From: Methylobacterium sp. Leaf117
GTDB taxonomy: Bacteria > Pseudomonadota > Alphaproteobacteria > Rhizobiales > Beijerinckiaceae
NCBI RefSeq assembly: GCF_001422985.1
Contig: NZ_LMNL01000002.1
Location: forward strand, 59,621 to 123,620
Length of the DNA stretch: 64,000 bases
Direction: 5' to 3'
In this document: piece after piece, positions 9,045-19,797 of the stretch
How the letters are laid out: every line of letters starts with the position of its first letter
How positions within the stretch are numbered: the first letter of the stretch is position 1
The notes under the pieces: model-generated
What the model was told of the DNA's origin: nothing
The model's database searches: none
The model's input: only the letters and a program-made list of their open reading frames with translations
Translations under genes and position numbers: made by a program

Positions 9045-9778
9045 TGCCAGCCCGGCCCCATCAGCCGCTCCTGCGGGGTGAAGCGGGCCTTGTAGTCCAT
9101 CTTGCGGGAGCCCTCGACCCAGTAGCCGAGGTAGAGATAGGGCAGGCCGAGATCGGCCGCGCGGCGGATGTGATCGAGGATCATGTAGGTGCCGAGCGAG
9201 CGGTTCGCCTCGGCCGGATCGTAGAACGAGTAGACCATCGACAGGCCGTCGGCGAGAACGTCGGTCAGGCACAGGGCCACGGTCGGGCCAGTACCGCGCC
9301 CGTTGATCGCGGTGTCGGGTCCGCGTCGGCGATACGTCACCAGATGGGTGTCGACGTGGCTGTCCTCGATCATCATGGCGTAGTCGAGCACGGTCATGTC
9401 GACCATGCCGCCGTCGCCGTGGCGGGCATCGAGATAGCGCCGGAACAGCGCGTATTGCTCGGAGGCCGGCCGATTGGGCTCCGGCGTGCCGACAAGGTCG
9501 GCGTTGCGCTGGAGGATGCGGCGCTGGCTGCCCGAGGGCTGGAAATCGGCCACCACCACCCGCACCGAGATGCAGGCGCGACAGGATTCGCAGGCCGGCC
9601 GGTAGGCGATGGTCTGCGAGCGGCGGAAGCCCCCCTGCGTCAGGATCTCGTTGAGGTCCCGGGCCCGGCGGCCGACGAGATGGGTGAAGACCTTGCGCTC
9701 CTCCTGACCCGGCAGGTACGGGCACGGCGAGGGCGCCGTCAGGTAGAATTGCGGGGTGTCCCGGGAATGGCTCGTCAC
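9032..9778 (-). CDS. bpt: Aspartate/glutamate leucyltransferase (N-end rule)
   Basis: A 248-residue cytoplasmic enzyme of the Ate1/Bpt family. Bpt moves leucine from Leu-tRNA to proteins with N-terminal Asp or Glu, marking them for ClpAP. The family's N-terminal part is visible: [18 protein letters not shown], then [23 protein letters not shown] with the conserved cysteines, and the C-terminal half has YSFYDP and YLYLGYWV. The start is taken as GTG at 9778, which gives the usual [16 protein letters not shown]-terminus; the upstream frame adds about 79 residues of unrelated composition and there is no ATG nearby. Confidence 0.9.
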   Translation of the reverse strand: MTSHSRDTPQFYLTAPSPCPYLPGQEERKVFTHLVGRRARDLNEILTQGGFRRSQTIAYRPACESCRACISVRVVVADFQPSGSQRRILQRNADLVGTPEPNRPASEQYALFRRYLDARHGDGGMVDMTVLDYAMMIEDSHVDTHLVTYRRRGPDTAINGRGTGPTVALCLTDVLADGLSMVYSFYDPAEANRSLGTYMILDHIRRAADLGLPYLYLGYWVEGSRKMDYKARFTPQERLMGPGWQRVE

Positions 9779-9932
9779 GCTTGTCTGTCGCTCGCCGCGC
9801 GAGGGGGCGCCGCGGCCCCCAAGACTTGAGTGTATCCGCAACGCGGGCGGGCTCAACACCCCCCTGAGGCGTCCGCGACGATTTCGTATGAAACCCGTCA
9901 GATCTCGCGATCCGACGCTGTCCCGGAGAGGC

Positions 9933-10421
9933 TCAGCCGGCCCGCACCACGGCGAGCCCGAGAAGCAGGTCGTGCCCGAGGCGCCGGTCGGCCCGCACGA
10001 GGCCGATACCGACATCCAGCATCCACAGCAGGAAGGCCGAGGCCACCGCCACGTAGAACAGCAGGGCGTGGATCGCCGCCGTGAGGTAGTCCACCCGGGT
10101 GCCGCTCTCGGGAGCCACGACGCGCAGTCCCATCATGCGCATGCCCCAGGTGCTCTGGGCCGCGCCCCCCACCGTGATCGCGCTGTAGAGGATGCCGCTC
10201 GCCGGCAGGACGGCGAACAGGGTCCAGCCGAGGCCGAAGGTGAGCACGCCGATCACCGTGATCGCCAGGGTCAGGAGGGCGGTGAAGCCGAAGATGAACA
10301 GGATGTCGAGGAGGTAGGCGACGAAGCGCGCGCCGAGGCTGCCCCGGACATAGGGGATCGGGAATTGGGGGGCGTAGCCGGTCTGGACGCGATCGGCGTA
10401 GGGGCTTTGCGTCTCGCGCAT
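9933..10421 (-). CDS. RDD-family integral membrane protein
   Basis: A 162-residue protein with an RDD-type pattern: [16 protein letters not shown] opens the first of about four membrane spans, and [14 protein letters not shown] is the typical second conserved patch. RDD proteins are inner-membrane proteins of mostly unknown role, some linked to ion transport. ATG at 10421 follows an AGGAGCG binding site. The lipoprotein gene and hemB lie upstream on the same strand. Confidence 0.82.
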   Translation of the reverse strand: MRETQSPYADRVQTGYAPQFPIPYVRGSLGARFVAYLLDILFIFGFTALLTLAITVIGVLTFGLGWTLFAVLPASGILYSAITVGGAAQSTWGMRMMGLRVVAPESGTRVDYLTAAIHALLFYVAVASAFLLWMLDVGIGLVRADRRLGHDLLLGLAVVRAG

Positions 10422-10513
10422 GGGGCGCTCCTGGGTGTCGCCCCCGAGCGGCGGCGGCGGACATCTCAGGCGAGAGATGGGCGTGGCCTGCGCAACTCTC
10501 AAGATCGGCGTTT

Positions 10514-10910
10514 TCAGGGCGCCGCGCGGCCGGCCGGCGAGGTCCGCACCCCCGGATCGGCGACGGCCGCCTCCGGGGTGTCGAGATAGTAGTGGCGCAG
10601 GAGAAAGAGGCGGGCACCGTTGACCGGGCCGGTCTCCGTGGCGAGGCCGAGCAGTTCGGCTCCGGACCCGAAGCTGCAGGTGACCCAGCGCTGGCGCGCC
10701 GCCTGACCGGGCCGGCCCGCCACCGCGTAGTCGACCCGCACGTCGTCCAGAGTCGCGCCCGTGCCGATGCGGAGCAGCTTCACCTCGGTCTCGGGGGGCG
10801 CCAAAGCGGGCACGACGCGCCGGCAGATCTGAGCGCGCTGGCGATCGACCGAACTCTCGCAGGCACCGAGGCTCACGAGCAGCGCAAGCCCCAGCGCGAG
10901 AACGCATGGC

Positions 10911-10921
<11 letters not shown>
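10514..10921 (-). CDS. Small predicted lipoprotein of unknown function
   Basis: The 135-residue product starts with a signal peptide whose lipobox reads LGAC, putting the lipid-modified Cys near residue 21. The rest is a compact soluble domain with no recognised family. The gene starts 46 bp after the hemB stop, in an array of GTGAGGACATG repeats that supply the binding site and start codon several times over; only the ATG at 10921 leads into the long frame. Confidence 0.7.
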
Positions 10922-12552
<1,631 letters not shown>

Positions 12553-12756
12553 CGCAAGACTCGCGCGAGAGGACCGGCAACGTCAGGCGTGAGCATATCG
12601 CTCATGGGTGAGAGATTTCTGACCGGAACCGGTCACATCCACCGTCCCGCCGCAGGAGTCGGCGGTTCGCATGCCCTGCCGCCTTCGTCACGTCGCCCAC
12701 GCCCAGGGGCAGCAATTGACGTCGCGCGCCAAAACCTCGTCTAAACAGGCCCTCCC

Positions 12757-13365
12757 GTGAGGGGGGACGATGGCGGCCGAGCCACCGGACAGTCCGGGAC
12801 AGGCGGCCCGGACCGACCCGGCCGAGACGAAACGGCCCTGAGCCAACCCGCAACGGAGCGTTCGAGCGATGAGACGACCGATGAGACGAGGCTTCGCGTG
12901 CGCGGCTTGACCAAGATTCCCGGCCCCCGCGAAATCCGCGGCCGCAACGTCGAGGGCGGCGGCGACCGGATCGAGCGGTCCTCGCAATTGCCCCGCACTG
13001 GCTGGGACGTGGTGCTGATCTGGTTCATGCGCGCCGTCGCCCTGTGCTGGCTGACGAAGGCCGTAATCACCTGGGCCAGCATCCTCGACGTCATTCCGGG
13101 TTTCAGACCCTTCGAATCGGAGTCGATCGGGCGCCAGAGCGTGATCGTCTATTTCGCGGTGCTCGACCCGATGGCGGCGGTCGGCCTCTGGCTCACCAGC
13201 GCCTGGGGCGGCGTGGTCTGGCTGCTGGCCGCCACCAGTGGGTTGACGCTCGCAGTCCTAACTCCGCAACTGCTGCCGGTCGCGACACCATACTTGGCAA
13301 TACAAGCGGGGATTATTGCGGTGTATTTTATCTTTTCCTTCCTGGCGGCGCGAGAAATCCGGTAA
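12757..13365 (+). CDS. DUF6163-like membrane protein
   Basis: The 202-codon frame has a polar, probably disordered first 80 residues followed by about four membrane spans (LIWFMRAVALCWLTKAV, an amphipathic linker, WGGVVWLLAATSGLTLAVL and IQAGIIAVYFIFSFLAA). The membrane part resembles DUF6163 proteins of Rhizobiales, and the location directly upstream of an LdtR-type regulator fits what is usual for that family. The only long start in frame is GTG at 12757; the true start may be internal because the first 80 residues are not conserved-looking. Confidence 0.65.
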   Translation: MRGDDGGRATGQSGTGGPDRPGRDETALSQPATERSSDETTDETRLRVRGLTKIPGPREIRGRNVEGGGDRIERSSQLPRTGWDVVLIWFMRAVALCWLTKAVITWASILDVIPGFRPFESESIGRQSVIVYFAVLDPMAAVGLWLTSAWGGVVWLLAATSGLTLAVLTPQLLPVATPYLAIQAGIIAVYFIFSFLAAREIR

Positions 13366-13396
13366 ACGACCGGTTACGGGATTGGTTTCATCTTGT

Positions 13397-13416
13397 ATTT
13401 ACCCAGAGAGGTAAAT
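13397..13416. promoter_or_regulatory. ldtR: Palindrome ATTTACC-N6-GGTAAAT before ldtR
   Basis: Perfect 7-bp arms with a 6-nt spacer, 115 bp before the ldtR start in an AT-rich stretch of an otherwise GC-rich region. MarR proteins bind such palindromes and commonly control themselves, so an LdtR operator is a reasonable inference. Confidence 0.5.
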
Positions 13417-13530
13417 CGCAAATTCATCCTATCGCTTAAACCGTCTTTCACCTGCGGCGCTCTAGTTTGGCTTCATGAGCGGTGGCAAAGAACACCGGCC
13501 CTGAAGCATCGATACCTGATGAGGCCCATG

Positions 13531-14043
13531 ATGAAGTCCCAGGCTGCGAAGGTTAGCAAGACCAACACCGCTCCCGAGACCGCCCCGGCACACGGCTCGT
13601 ATCTGGAGGCCCTGCACCTCGTCGAGCGCCTGCATCGCCGCCTCCTCGACGTGATCAAGGACGAGTTCGAGCGCCGCGAGCGCGAGGACGTCAACAGCGT
13701 CCAGGCCCTGCTCCTCTACAACATCGGCGACAAGGAGCTGACCGCGAGCGAGCTGCGCACCAAGGGTTACTATCTCGGCTCGAACGTCTCCTACAACGTC
13801 AAGAAGCTCGTCGAGGCCGGCTACCTGCACCATGCCCGCTCGAAGACCGACCGCCGCTCGGTCCGCATCAGCCTCACCGACAAAGGCCGCCAGGTCCACG
13901 ACATCATCCAGACCCTGTACGACAAGCACGCCCGCACCATCCAGCCGATCGGCGGCATCTCCGACGACGATTTCGGCCGCCTCAACACCGCGCTCACCCG
14001 CCTGGAGCGCTTCTGGACCGACCAGATCCGCTACCGCCTCTAG
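13531..14043 (+). CDS. ldtR: MarR-type transcription factor, LdtR family
   Basis: A 170-residue winged-helix regulator. The wing/helix region reads ELTASELRTKGYYLGSNVSYNVKKLVEAGYL (about 75-105) followed by the MarR signature SKTDRRSVRISLTDKG. This version with YYLGSNVSYNVKKL is typical of LdtR proteins of Rhizobiales, which control L,D-transpeptidase and stress genes. ATG at 13531 was chosen for its spacing from the GAGG site at 13521-13524; ATGs at 13528 and 13519 are possible. The DUF6163 gene precedes it and a likely operator lies at 13397-13416. Confidence 0.85.
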   Translation: MKSQAAKVSKTNTAPETAPAHGSYLEALHLVERLHRRLLDVIKDEFERREREDVNSVQALLLYNIGDKELTASELRTKGYYLGSNVSYNVKKLVEAGYLHHARSKTDRRSVRISLTDKGRQVHDIIQTLYDKHARTIQPIGGISDDDFGRLNTALTRLERFWTDQIRYRL

Positions 14044-14086
14044 GCCACGCCTCCGGCCTGGCACTCTCCAGTCTTTCGTTCCTGTT

Positions 14087-14122
14087 GTCGGGATAAACGG
14101 TTTCCACGGATCCCCGACAAAC
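14087..14122. repeat. 36-bp repeat element A between convergent genes
   Basis: The stretch matches 51761-51796 at 32 of 36 positions. Its ends pair (GTCGGGAT with ATCC(C)CGAC), with CGGTTTCCAC in the loop. Here it lies between the stops of ldtR and psiE, so a two-way transcription terminator or processing signal is possible. Confidence 0.7.
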
Positions 14123-14123
14123 T

Positions 14124-14654
14124 TCAGGCGCCGGCCTGTTCGTGGGTCTCCTCGCCGGCGGGCTTGCCGTCGTCGCGGGCGCGGTGGAGCATGAAGATCG
14201 CCAGCACCATGGTGAGGATCAGTCCGGCGAGGACGCCGAGCTCGATCATCGAGGCCTGGAACAAGGCCTGCTTCTCGGGTGACCAGTCCTTGGCGTGGGT
14301 GATCTCCGACGATTGCAGGGTGATCACCAGCACCCGCCGGATCGACGCGATCAGCCCGACGATCAGGAACGGCTCGCAGGTCAGCTTGCCCGAGCGCATC
14401 GACACCCGCACCGTGTGCAGGATCTCGATGAGCATCAGCAGGAACAGCAGACGGTCCACCACCTCCAGGATCTGATCGGCACCGCCGAGGCTGCGCAGCG
14501 CGCTCCAGGTCAGCTGGGCGGCATCGATCAGGGCGACGAGGGCGGTGAGGGCGAGGAGCGCGCCGAGCGCCGCGTAGATCGCGTGCTCGGTGTGGAGGAA
14601 GATGAAGCTCGCCGCGCGCGTCAGCCGGCCCTGATCGTCCCGCTCGTCGGACAT
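14124..14654 (-). CDS. PsiE-family membrane protein
   Basis: A 176-residue protein with four predicted membrane spans (AIYAALGALLALTALVALI, LLFLLMLIEILHTV, FLIVGLIASIRRVLVIT and LGVLAGLILTMVLAIFML). The order of spans and motifs such as EILHTVRV and GLIASIRRVLVI match the phosphate-starvation-inducible PsiE family; their biochemical role is unknown. ATG at 14654 follows a GGGGGAGAG binding site. No phosphate-regulon neighbour or obvious Pho box was noticed. Confidence 0.8.
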   Translation of the reverse strand: MSDERDDQGRLTRAASFIFLHTEHAIYAALGALLALTALVALIDAAQLTWSALRSLGGADQILEVVDRLLFLLMLIEILHTVRVSMRSGKLTCEPFLIVGLIASIRRVLVITLQSSEITHAKDWSPEKQALFQASMIELGVLAGLILTMVLAIFMLHRARDDGKPAGEETHEQAGA

Positions 14655-14823
14655 GGCGCGCTCTCCCCCGCGTGATTGTCCCGATCAGACAGGATCGGCG
14701 TCCGGGCGTCCAGGGTGCTCCCCGGTGAGAATCGGCCCGCCACGGGCCATGAATCCGGTCGCTCCGGTCACGAAGGCGTGGGGCAGGCCGGGGGCCGGCC
14801 GGCGCCCACGTCGCGCGTCCCGG

Positions 14824-17136
14824 TCACAGCATGTCCTCCACCCGGATCGGCAGGGCGCGGATGCGCCGGCCGGTGGCATGGAACACCGCGTTGGCGATGG
14901 CCGCGTTGACGCCGATGATGCCGAGTTCGCCGAGCCCCTTGAGTCCGAGGGGGTTCACGGTGTCGTCGGGGTCGGGCACGAACAGCGCCTCGATCTCGGG
15001 CGCATCGGCGGCGGTGGCGACGAGGTACTCGGCGAGGTCGGCGTTGCGGTAATGGCCCCGGTCGAGGATGGTCTCCTCCAGCAGCGCCGAGCCGAGCCCC
15101 CAGATCATGCCGCCGGTGAGCTGGCTCCGGGCGGTAAGGGGGTTGAGCACGCGCCCGGCCGCGAAGGCGCCGAGGAGGCGCGCCACCCGGATCTCGCCCG
15201 TCTCGGCATGAACCTGCACCCGCGCGAACTGTGCCCCGAAGGCCCAGGATACGGCTTGGCTGCCCGCACCGGTGCCCAGCGCCATCCGGCCCGATCCGAT
15301 CGCCTCCAGGGCTTCGGGACCGGAGCCCTCGGGGGTGAAGGCCGCAACGGTCTCGATCCCGCTCGGGTCGAGGCCGGCGACGAGCATGTCCAGCGGACAG
15401 GCGCGCCCGTCCGGCGCCGCGAGGCGGCCGGACTCGAGGCGAAGGCTGGCGGGATCGGCTCCGGCCAGCGGCCCGGCCACGGCGGCTTCGGCGAGGCGGA
15501 CCCGCAGCGATTCGCAGCCCTGCGCCAGGGTGTGGAGCAGGCTCGTGGTGGTGGACGAGCCGCCCGATAGGCCGGCGGCCGGCAGATCGGTGTCGCCGAG
15601 GCGGACCGTCACGGCCTCGGGCAGGAGGCCGAGCCATTCGGCGGCGCCAAGCGCCAGGAGAGTGGTGATGCCGTTGCCGATCTCGTGGTGCGCGCTGGCC
15701 ACGATGGCGCGTCCGTCGGGTCCGAGGCCGATCCGCATCGTCGCGGGGGCGATCTTCACCGGGCGCACCGAGGCGGCGCAGCCGAGGCCGATGCGCCAGG
15801 GGCCGTCCCGCATCCGTCCGGGTTCCGGGTCGCGCTCGGCCCAGCCGAAGGCTTCGGCGCCGGCTTCGAAGCAGGCCATCAGGGGGCGTGAGGAGAACGG
15901 CTTGCCGGAGATCGGATCGGTCAGCGTGTCGTTGCGCCGGCGCAGCGCGATGGGATCGAGCTTGAGCGCATGCGCCATCTCGTCGACGGCGCTCTCCAGG
16001 GCGAACAGGTAGGGCACCTCCGGGGGCGCCCGCATCGGCCCCGGCGTGTTGCGGTCGACCCGGGCGGCGCGCTCGTCGGTGCGGACGTTGGGGCAGGCAT
16101 AGAGGCTCGCGGTGACGTCGGTGCCCTCCATGGCGAAGGGGTCGAAGCGCGAGGCGATCACCTCGGCCTCGTGCACCAGGGCGGTGAAGCGCCCGTCACG
16201 GGTGGCGTCGAGGCGGAGGTCGTGCCGGGTCTCGGGCCGGTAATTGGCGATGGTGAAGCAATCGCGCCGGCTGGGCACCAGGGAGACCGGCCGGCCCAGG
16301 GTGCGGGCCGCGAGAGCGACCGGCGCGGTGTATTGGGCCAGGCCGAACTTCGCGCCGAAATGCCCGCCGATCAGTCCCGCCACCACGCGGATGTCGGCGG
16401 GGTCGAGGCCGAGCTGGGCGGCGAGCCCGTGCCGGACCGCGCCGATGTAGCGCGAGGGTTCGTAGACGGTGAGGCGCGGGCCGTCCCAGGCGCAGGTGGT
16501 GGTGAACAGCTCGATCGGGTTGTGGTGCTGGATCGGCGTCTCGTAGCGCGCGGCGACCGTGACCTCGGCCGCCGCCAGGGCCGAGTCGGCGTCGCCGCGG
16601 CGCGGGTCGTGGTGCTTCGGCTTGAGATCCGCGAGCCGCACCGTCTCGGAGCCCGGTGCATCGAAGCCGTCGGCGAAATCGTCGCGTCGATAATGCACGA
16701 CCGCGCGGGCGGCCGCCTCGCGGGCGGCCTCGACGGTGTCCGCCACCACCAGGGCGACGATCTGGCCCGCATACGCGACTGCATCCGAGTCCAGCGGCCG
16801 ATGCCCGCTATTGGCGTGGCCGCCCGCCATCAGGTGCTTCACCGGGCGGATCGCGCCGGCGAAATCCCGGTGGGTGAAGATGCGCAGGCAGCCCGGGACC
16901 GCCTCGGCGGCGGCCAGATCGAAGCCGGTGATCCGCCCGCGCGGGATGGTGCTGGTGACCAGGGCCGCGTGGGCGAGGCGCGGCAACCGCGTGTCGGAGG
17001 CGTAGAGCGCGACCCCGGTGACCTTGGCGGCGCCCTCGACGCGCGGATGGGGCTGGCCGAGCGGGGTGGGACGGTCGCGCGCGTCGGTCGGTCTCCCCAT
17101 CGGGTTCTCACTTCCCATCGGGTTCTCGCTTCCCAT
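14824..17136 (-). CDS. Xanthine dehydrogenase family molybdopterin-binding subunit, without partner subunits
   Basis: A 770-residue large subunit of the molybdenum hydroxylase family. The first domain opens with HPRVEGAAKVTG; the molybdenum part has GGHFGAKFG (loop with the MPT contact Phe), the MRAPPEVP patch and, near the C-terminus, KGLGELGIIG with the catalytic Glu. Such subunits normally work with a 2Fe-2S protein and an FAD protein encoded beside them, but the flanking genes are a DHH phosphoesterase and psiE, so the electron-transfer partners must be elsewhere or absent. The substrate cannot be told. ATG at 17136 has the best binding site (GAGGAA, 6 nt away); the next two tandem repeat units supply further ATGs at 17118 and 17100. 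Confidence 0.85.
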   Translation of the reverse strand: MGSENPMGSENPMGRPTDARDRPTPLGQPHPRVEGAAKVTGVALYASDTRLPRLAHAALVTSTIPRGRITGFDLAAAEAVPGCLRIFTHRDFAGAIRPVKHLMAGGHANSGHRPLDSDAVAYAGQIVALVVADTVEAAREAAARAVVHYRRDDFADGFDAPGSETVRLADLKPKHHDPRRGDADSALAAAEVTVAARYETPIQHHNPIELFTTTCAWDGPRLTVYEPSRYIGAVRHGLAAQLGLDPADIRVVAGLIGGHFGAKFGLAQYTAPVALAARTLGRPVSLVPSRRDCFTIANYRPETRHDLRLDATRDGRFTALVHEAEVIASRFDPFAMEGTDVTASLYACPNVRTDERAARVDRNTPGPMRAPPEVPYLFALESAVDEMAHALKLDPIALRRRNDTLTDPISGKPFSSRPLMACFEAGAEAFGWAERDPEPGRMRDGPWRIGLGCAASVRPVKIAPATMRIGLGPDGRAIVASAHHEIGNGITTLLALGAAEWLGLLPEAVTVRLGDTDLPAAGLSGGSSTTTSLLHTLAQGCESLRVRLAEAAVAGPLAGADPASLRLESGRLAAPDGRACPLDMLVAGLDPSGIETVAAFTPEGSGPEALEAIGSGRMALGTGAGSQAVSWAFGAQFARVQVHAETGEIRVARLLGAFAAGRVLNPLTARSQLTGGMIWGLGSALLEETILDRGHYRNADLAEYLVATAADAPEIEALFVPDPDDTVNPLGLKGLGELGIIGVNAAIANAVFHATGRRIRALPIRVEDML

Positions 17137-17149
17137 CGGGTTTTCCTCG
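17096..17149 (-). repeat. Three 18-bp tandem copies carrying binding site and ATG
   Basis: Units at 17096-17113, 17114-17131 and 17132-17149. Read on the minus strand each gives a purine-rich stretch, GAGAACCCG or GAGGAAAACCCG, followed by ATGGG, and together they encode MGSENP-MGSENP-MG at the start of the molybdopterin subunit. Confidence 0.85.
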
Positions 17150-17225
17150 CCTGCCGCGAGGAGAACCGGCGGGGGCACCGCCGCGGTCCAGGGCGCGACC
17201 CCGAGTCGCTCAGACATCGATTGCT

Positions 17226-17300
17226 CAGACCGAAGTCGCCCGGACTGAAGTCGCCCGGACCGAAGTCGCTCCGGCAGATGTCGCCCGGACAGAAATCGCC
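17226..17300. repeat. Five 15-bp tandem copies between DHH and molybdopterin genes
   Basis: Exactly five contiguous 15-bp units of the form CGGACCGAAGTCGCC with one to four changes each. They fill the gap between the DHH stop (17322) and the start-codon repeat of the next gene. Confidence 0.85.
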
Positions 17301-17321
17301 CGAGGCGCGTGTCCCGCCGAC

Positions 17322-18476
17322 TCAGCCCTTCCAGTTCTTCAAGGCCGCGAAGGGGCTGAGCGCGGGATCGGCAGCCGGCGGATTGAGCACCGGTTCGACC
17401 TGCGCGATGGCGTCCGCCAGGGAGAAGGCCGAGCCGCTGGTCAGCTTGCCACCGGCCGCATCCTTGTGGCCGCCGCCGCGGAAGCGCCGGGCGCCGTCGA
17501 GGGCGGTCTCGTTGTTCGAGCGGAACGACATGGTGCCCGCCCGCTGCACGTTGAGGACGCGCTTGGCCCGGCCGCTCTCCATGATGAGGTCGGAGACGCG
17601 CTGGAAGGTGCCGGAATCGAGCCCGAAGGACATCAGCGTGCCGTCCGACAGGGGGTGGAACAGGTCCGAACGGGCCAGCACCCGGGCGATTCGCATGCGG
17701 GTGGTGAGGCTGCGGTCGTCGTCGGGCGCATCGGCCAGATAGGCGTCGAGGATGGCCTTGCGCAGGGCGGGCACCTGCCCCTCGATGACGGCCGGGGTGG
17801 CGCCGTCGCCGAGGAGGCGCGCCACCCCGAGGAGGAGGTCGCCGACGAAGCGGTCGTGCCAGGGATGGCCGATCGGCACCAGGTTCGAGACGTTGTCCCA
17901 GAACACCTCGTCGAGGCTGAGGCCGATGCGGAACTCGGGACGGTCCTTGCGCCAGAGATCGACGGCATCGACCGCCGTCACCAGCGCGCCGAGGATCGGG
18001 TCCTCGCCGGTCTCGCGGGCCGCGTAGAGCGCCCGGTGCTCGTAGGCCATGCGGGTGGCGCAGCGGGTCTCGTCGATCAGCACGACGACGTCGGGGTCTT
18101 CGAGATCGAAGCGCAGCAGGCCCGGCACCTCGGCATCGGCCTCCGGCGCGAGATTCTGCGCCCGCATCTGGTCGACCGACGAGGCGTGGTGGTCGAGCAC
18201 GATCAGCTTGTGGCGGGCCTCCGGCTCGCGGCGACGGTTGAGGGCGGCGAAGTTGCGGATGAAGGTGACGGCCACCGCCTCGAGGCCGAGGTCGGTCATC
18301 AGGATCATCTCCGGCACCGCCACCTTGCCGAGGCGCTTCAGCTCGGTCTCGACCACGGGGCCGACATCGGAATAGCGCGGCACGTGGACGATGCGGGCGA
18401 CGTCGACGAACTGGCCCGCGACGGTCGAGGCACCGTAGCCGTCGAGGTCGTGGTGGGTGATCTGGGTGATGTTCAA
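17322..18476 (-). CDS. DHH-family phosphoesterase (NrnA/oligoribonuclease-like)
   Basis: A 384-residue cytoplasmic protein. The metal-binding motifs of the DHH superfamily are in order: HHDLDGYG (8-15), MTDLG near 60, the DHH triad in VLDHHASSVD near 95 and a C-terminal DHHA1 motif GGGHKDAAGG near 346. Enzymes of this type cleave short oligonucleotides or small phosphodiesters with Mn2+; the exact substrate is not evident. The start is TTG at 18476, supported by GAGGACAGG just before it and by the conserved ITHHDLDG beginning five codons later. It is divergent from dinB. Confidence 0.85.
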   Translation of the reverse strand: MNITQITHHDLDGYGASTVAGQFVDVARIVHVPRYSDVGPVVETELKRLGKVAVPEMILMTDLGLEAVAVTFIRNFAALNRRREPEARHKLIVLDHHASSVDQMRAQNLAPEADAEVPGLLRFDLEDPDVVVLIDETRCATRMAYEHRALYAARETGEDPILGALVTAVDAVDLWRKDRPEFRIGLSLDEVFWDNVSNLVPIGHPWHDRFVGDLLLGVARLLGDGATPAVIEGQVPALRKAILDAYLADAPDDDRSLTTRMRIARVLARSDLFHPLSDGTLMSFGLDSGTFQRVSDLIMESGRAKRVLNVQRAGTMSFRSNNETALDGARRFRGGGHKDAAGGKLTSGSAFSLADAIAQVEPVLNPPAADPALSPFAALKNWKG

Positions 18477-18686
18477 GAACCTGTCCTCGGGCGAATCGCG
18501 AAGCCGGCGCTTCGGCTGTCCTGGCCGCCCTTATGCGGCAGCCCTCGGCCGGCGGCGAGCCCCCCGCACACGCTGCGTCGGTTACGCCGTGGATCGGAAC
18601 GCCACCGGGCTTGATTCCCGCGCCGAGACCGGGATTCTGCGAACAGACCACGAACACGGGCGAAACGATCGGGAGGGGCGTCCGCG

Positions 18687-19775
18687 ATGGACCCGGGCGA
18701 GGCGGACGCGATCCGCAAGATCATCCACATCGACATGGACGCGTTCTACGCCTCCGTGGAACAGCGTGACGATCCCGCCCTGCGAGGACGCCCGGTGGCG
18801 GTGGGGGGATCGCGCGAGCGCGGCGTGGTGGCGGCGGCGAGCTACGAGGCGCGGGCCTTCGGGGTACGCTCGGCCATGCCCTCGGTGACGGCGCGCCGGC
18901 TCTGTCCCGACCTCGTCTTCGTCAAGCCGCGCTTCGAGGTCTACCGCGGGATCTCGGAGCAGATCCGGACGGTCTTTGCCGAGCATACCGACCTGATCGA
19001 GCCGGTCGCCCTCGACGAGGCCTATCTCGACGTGACGCGAAACCGGCAGGGGCTGCCCACCGCCACCGCGGTGGCTCGCGCGATCCGGGCCTCGATCCGC
19101 GCCCAGACCGGGCTCGTGGCCTCGGCGGGCGTCTCCTACAACAAGTTCCTGGCCAAGGTGGCGTCCGACTTCCGCAAGCCCGACGCCCTCTTCGTCATCA
19201 CCCCCGCGATGGGGCCCGGCTTCGTCGAGGACCTGGCCATCGGGCGCTTCCACGGGATCGGCCCCGTCACCGAGGCGCGCATGAAGGCGCTCGGCATCCT
19301 GACCGGGCGAGACCTCCGCGCCCTGAGCCTCGACGCCCTGACGACGCGGTTCGGCGCCGCCGCCCCCTATTACTACGGCGTCTCGCGCGGGATCGACGAA
19401 CGGCCCGTGCGGGTGAACCGGGTGCGCAAATCGATCGGGGCGGAGAACACCTTTTCGGAGGATTCGGCGGATTACGACGTGCTCGCGGGCCGCCTCGTCC
19501 CCCTGCTCGATAAGGTCTGGGGGGCGGCCGCCGCCAAGGAGGTCCGCGCCCGTACCGTGACCCTGAAGGTGAAGTTCGCGGATTTCGAGCAGATCACCCG
19601 CGCCCGCTCGCTGGCGGGCTTCGTCGCCGACCGCGCCTCGTTGGAAGAGATCGTGCGGGTGCTCCTGCGCGACCTGTTTCCGCTCCGGCGCAGCGTCCGC
19701 CTGCTCGGCGTCTCGCTCTCGGCCCTGGAGCACGGACCGGCTCCGGAGCCGCGACAGCTCGGGCTCGGCCTCTGA
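18687..19775 (+). CDS. dinB: DNA polymerase IV (Y family)
   Basis: A 362-residue error-prone translesion polymerase. The catalytic acidic residues are in HIDMDAFYASVE (Asp16, Asp18) and ALDEAYLDVT (Asp110, Glu111). The fingers motif SYEARAFGVRSAMP follows, then the thumb HhH motif GRFHGIGPVT and the little-finger domain. The last six residues, QLGLGL, form a typical beta-clamp-binding motif. Start ATG at 18687. No LexA box was noticed in the 210-bp gap to the divergent DHH gene. Confidence 0.95.
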   Translation: MDPGEADAIRKIIHIDMDAFYASVEQRDDPALRGRPVAVGGSRERGVVAAASYEARAFGVRSAMPSVTARRLCPDLVFVKPRFEVYRGISEQIRTVFAEHTDLIEPVALDEAYLDVTRNRQGLPTATAVARAIRASIRAQTGLVASAGVSYNKFLAKVASDFRKPDALFVITPAMGPGFVEDLAIGRFHGIGPVTEARMKALGILTGRDLRALSLDALTTRFGAAAPYYYGVSRGIDERPVRVNRVRKSIGAENTFSEDSADYDVLAGRLVPLLDKVWGAAAAKEVRARTVTLKVKFADFEQITRARSLAGFVADRASLEEIVRVLLRDLFPLRRSVRLLGVSLSALEHGPAPEPRQLGLGL

Positions 19776-19797
19776 GGCGTGCGTCGGCAGGCCGGCT

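Noticed and set aside
17226..17300. Possible CRISPR array (five evenly spaced repeats)
   Set aside because: The 15-bp units are contiguous with no spacers, and no cas gene is in the window, so these are plain tandem repeats.
14824..18657. A 1277-codon minus-strand frame covering the molybdopterin gene and running on across the DHH gene
   Set aside because: The upstream part is an out-of-frame shadow of the DHH gene, with Arg/Pro/Gly-rich composition; the real gene starts in the 17096-17149 repeat.
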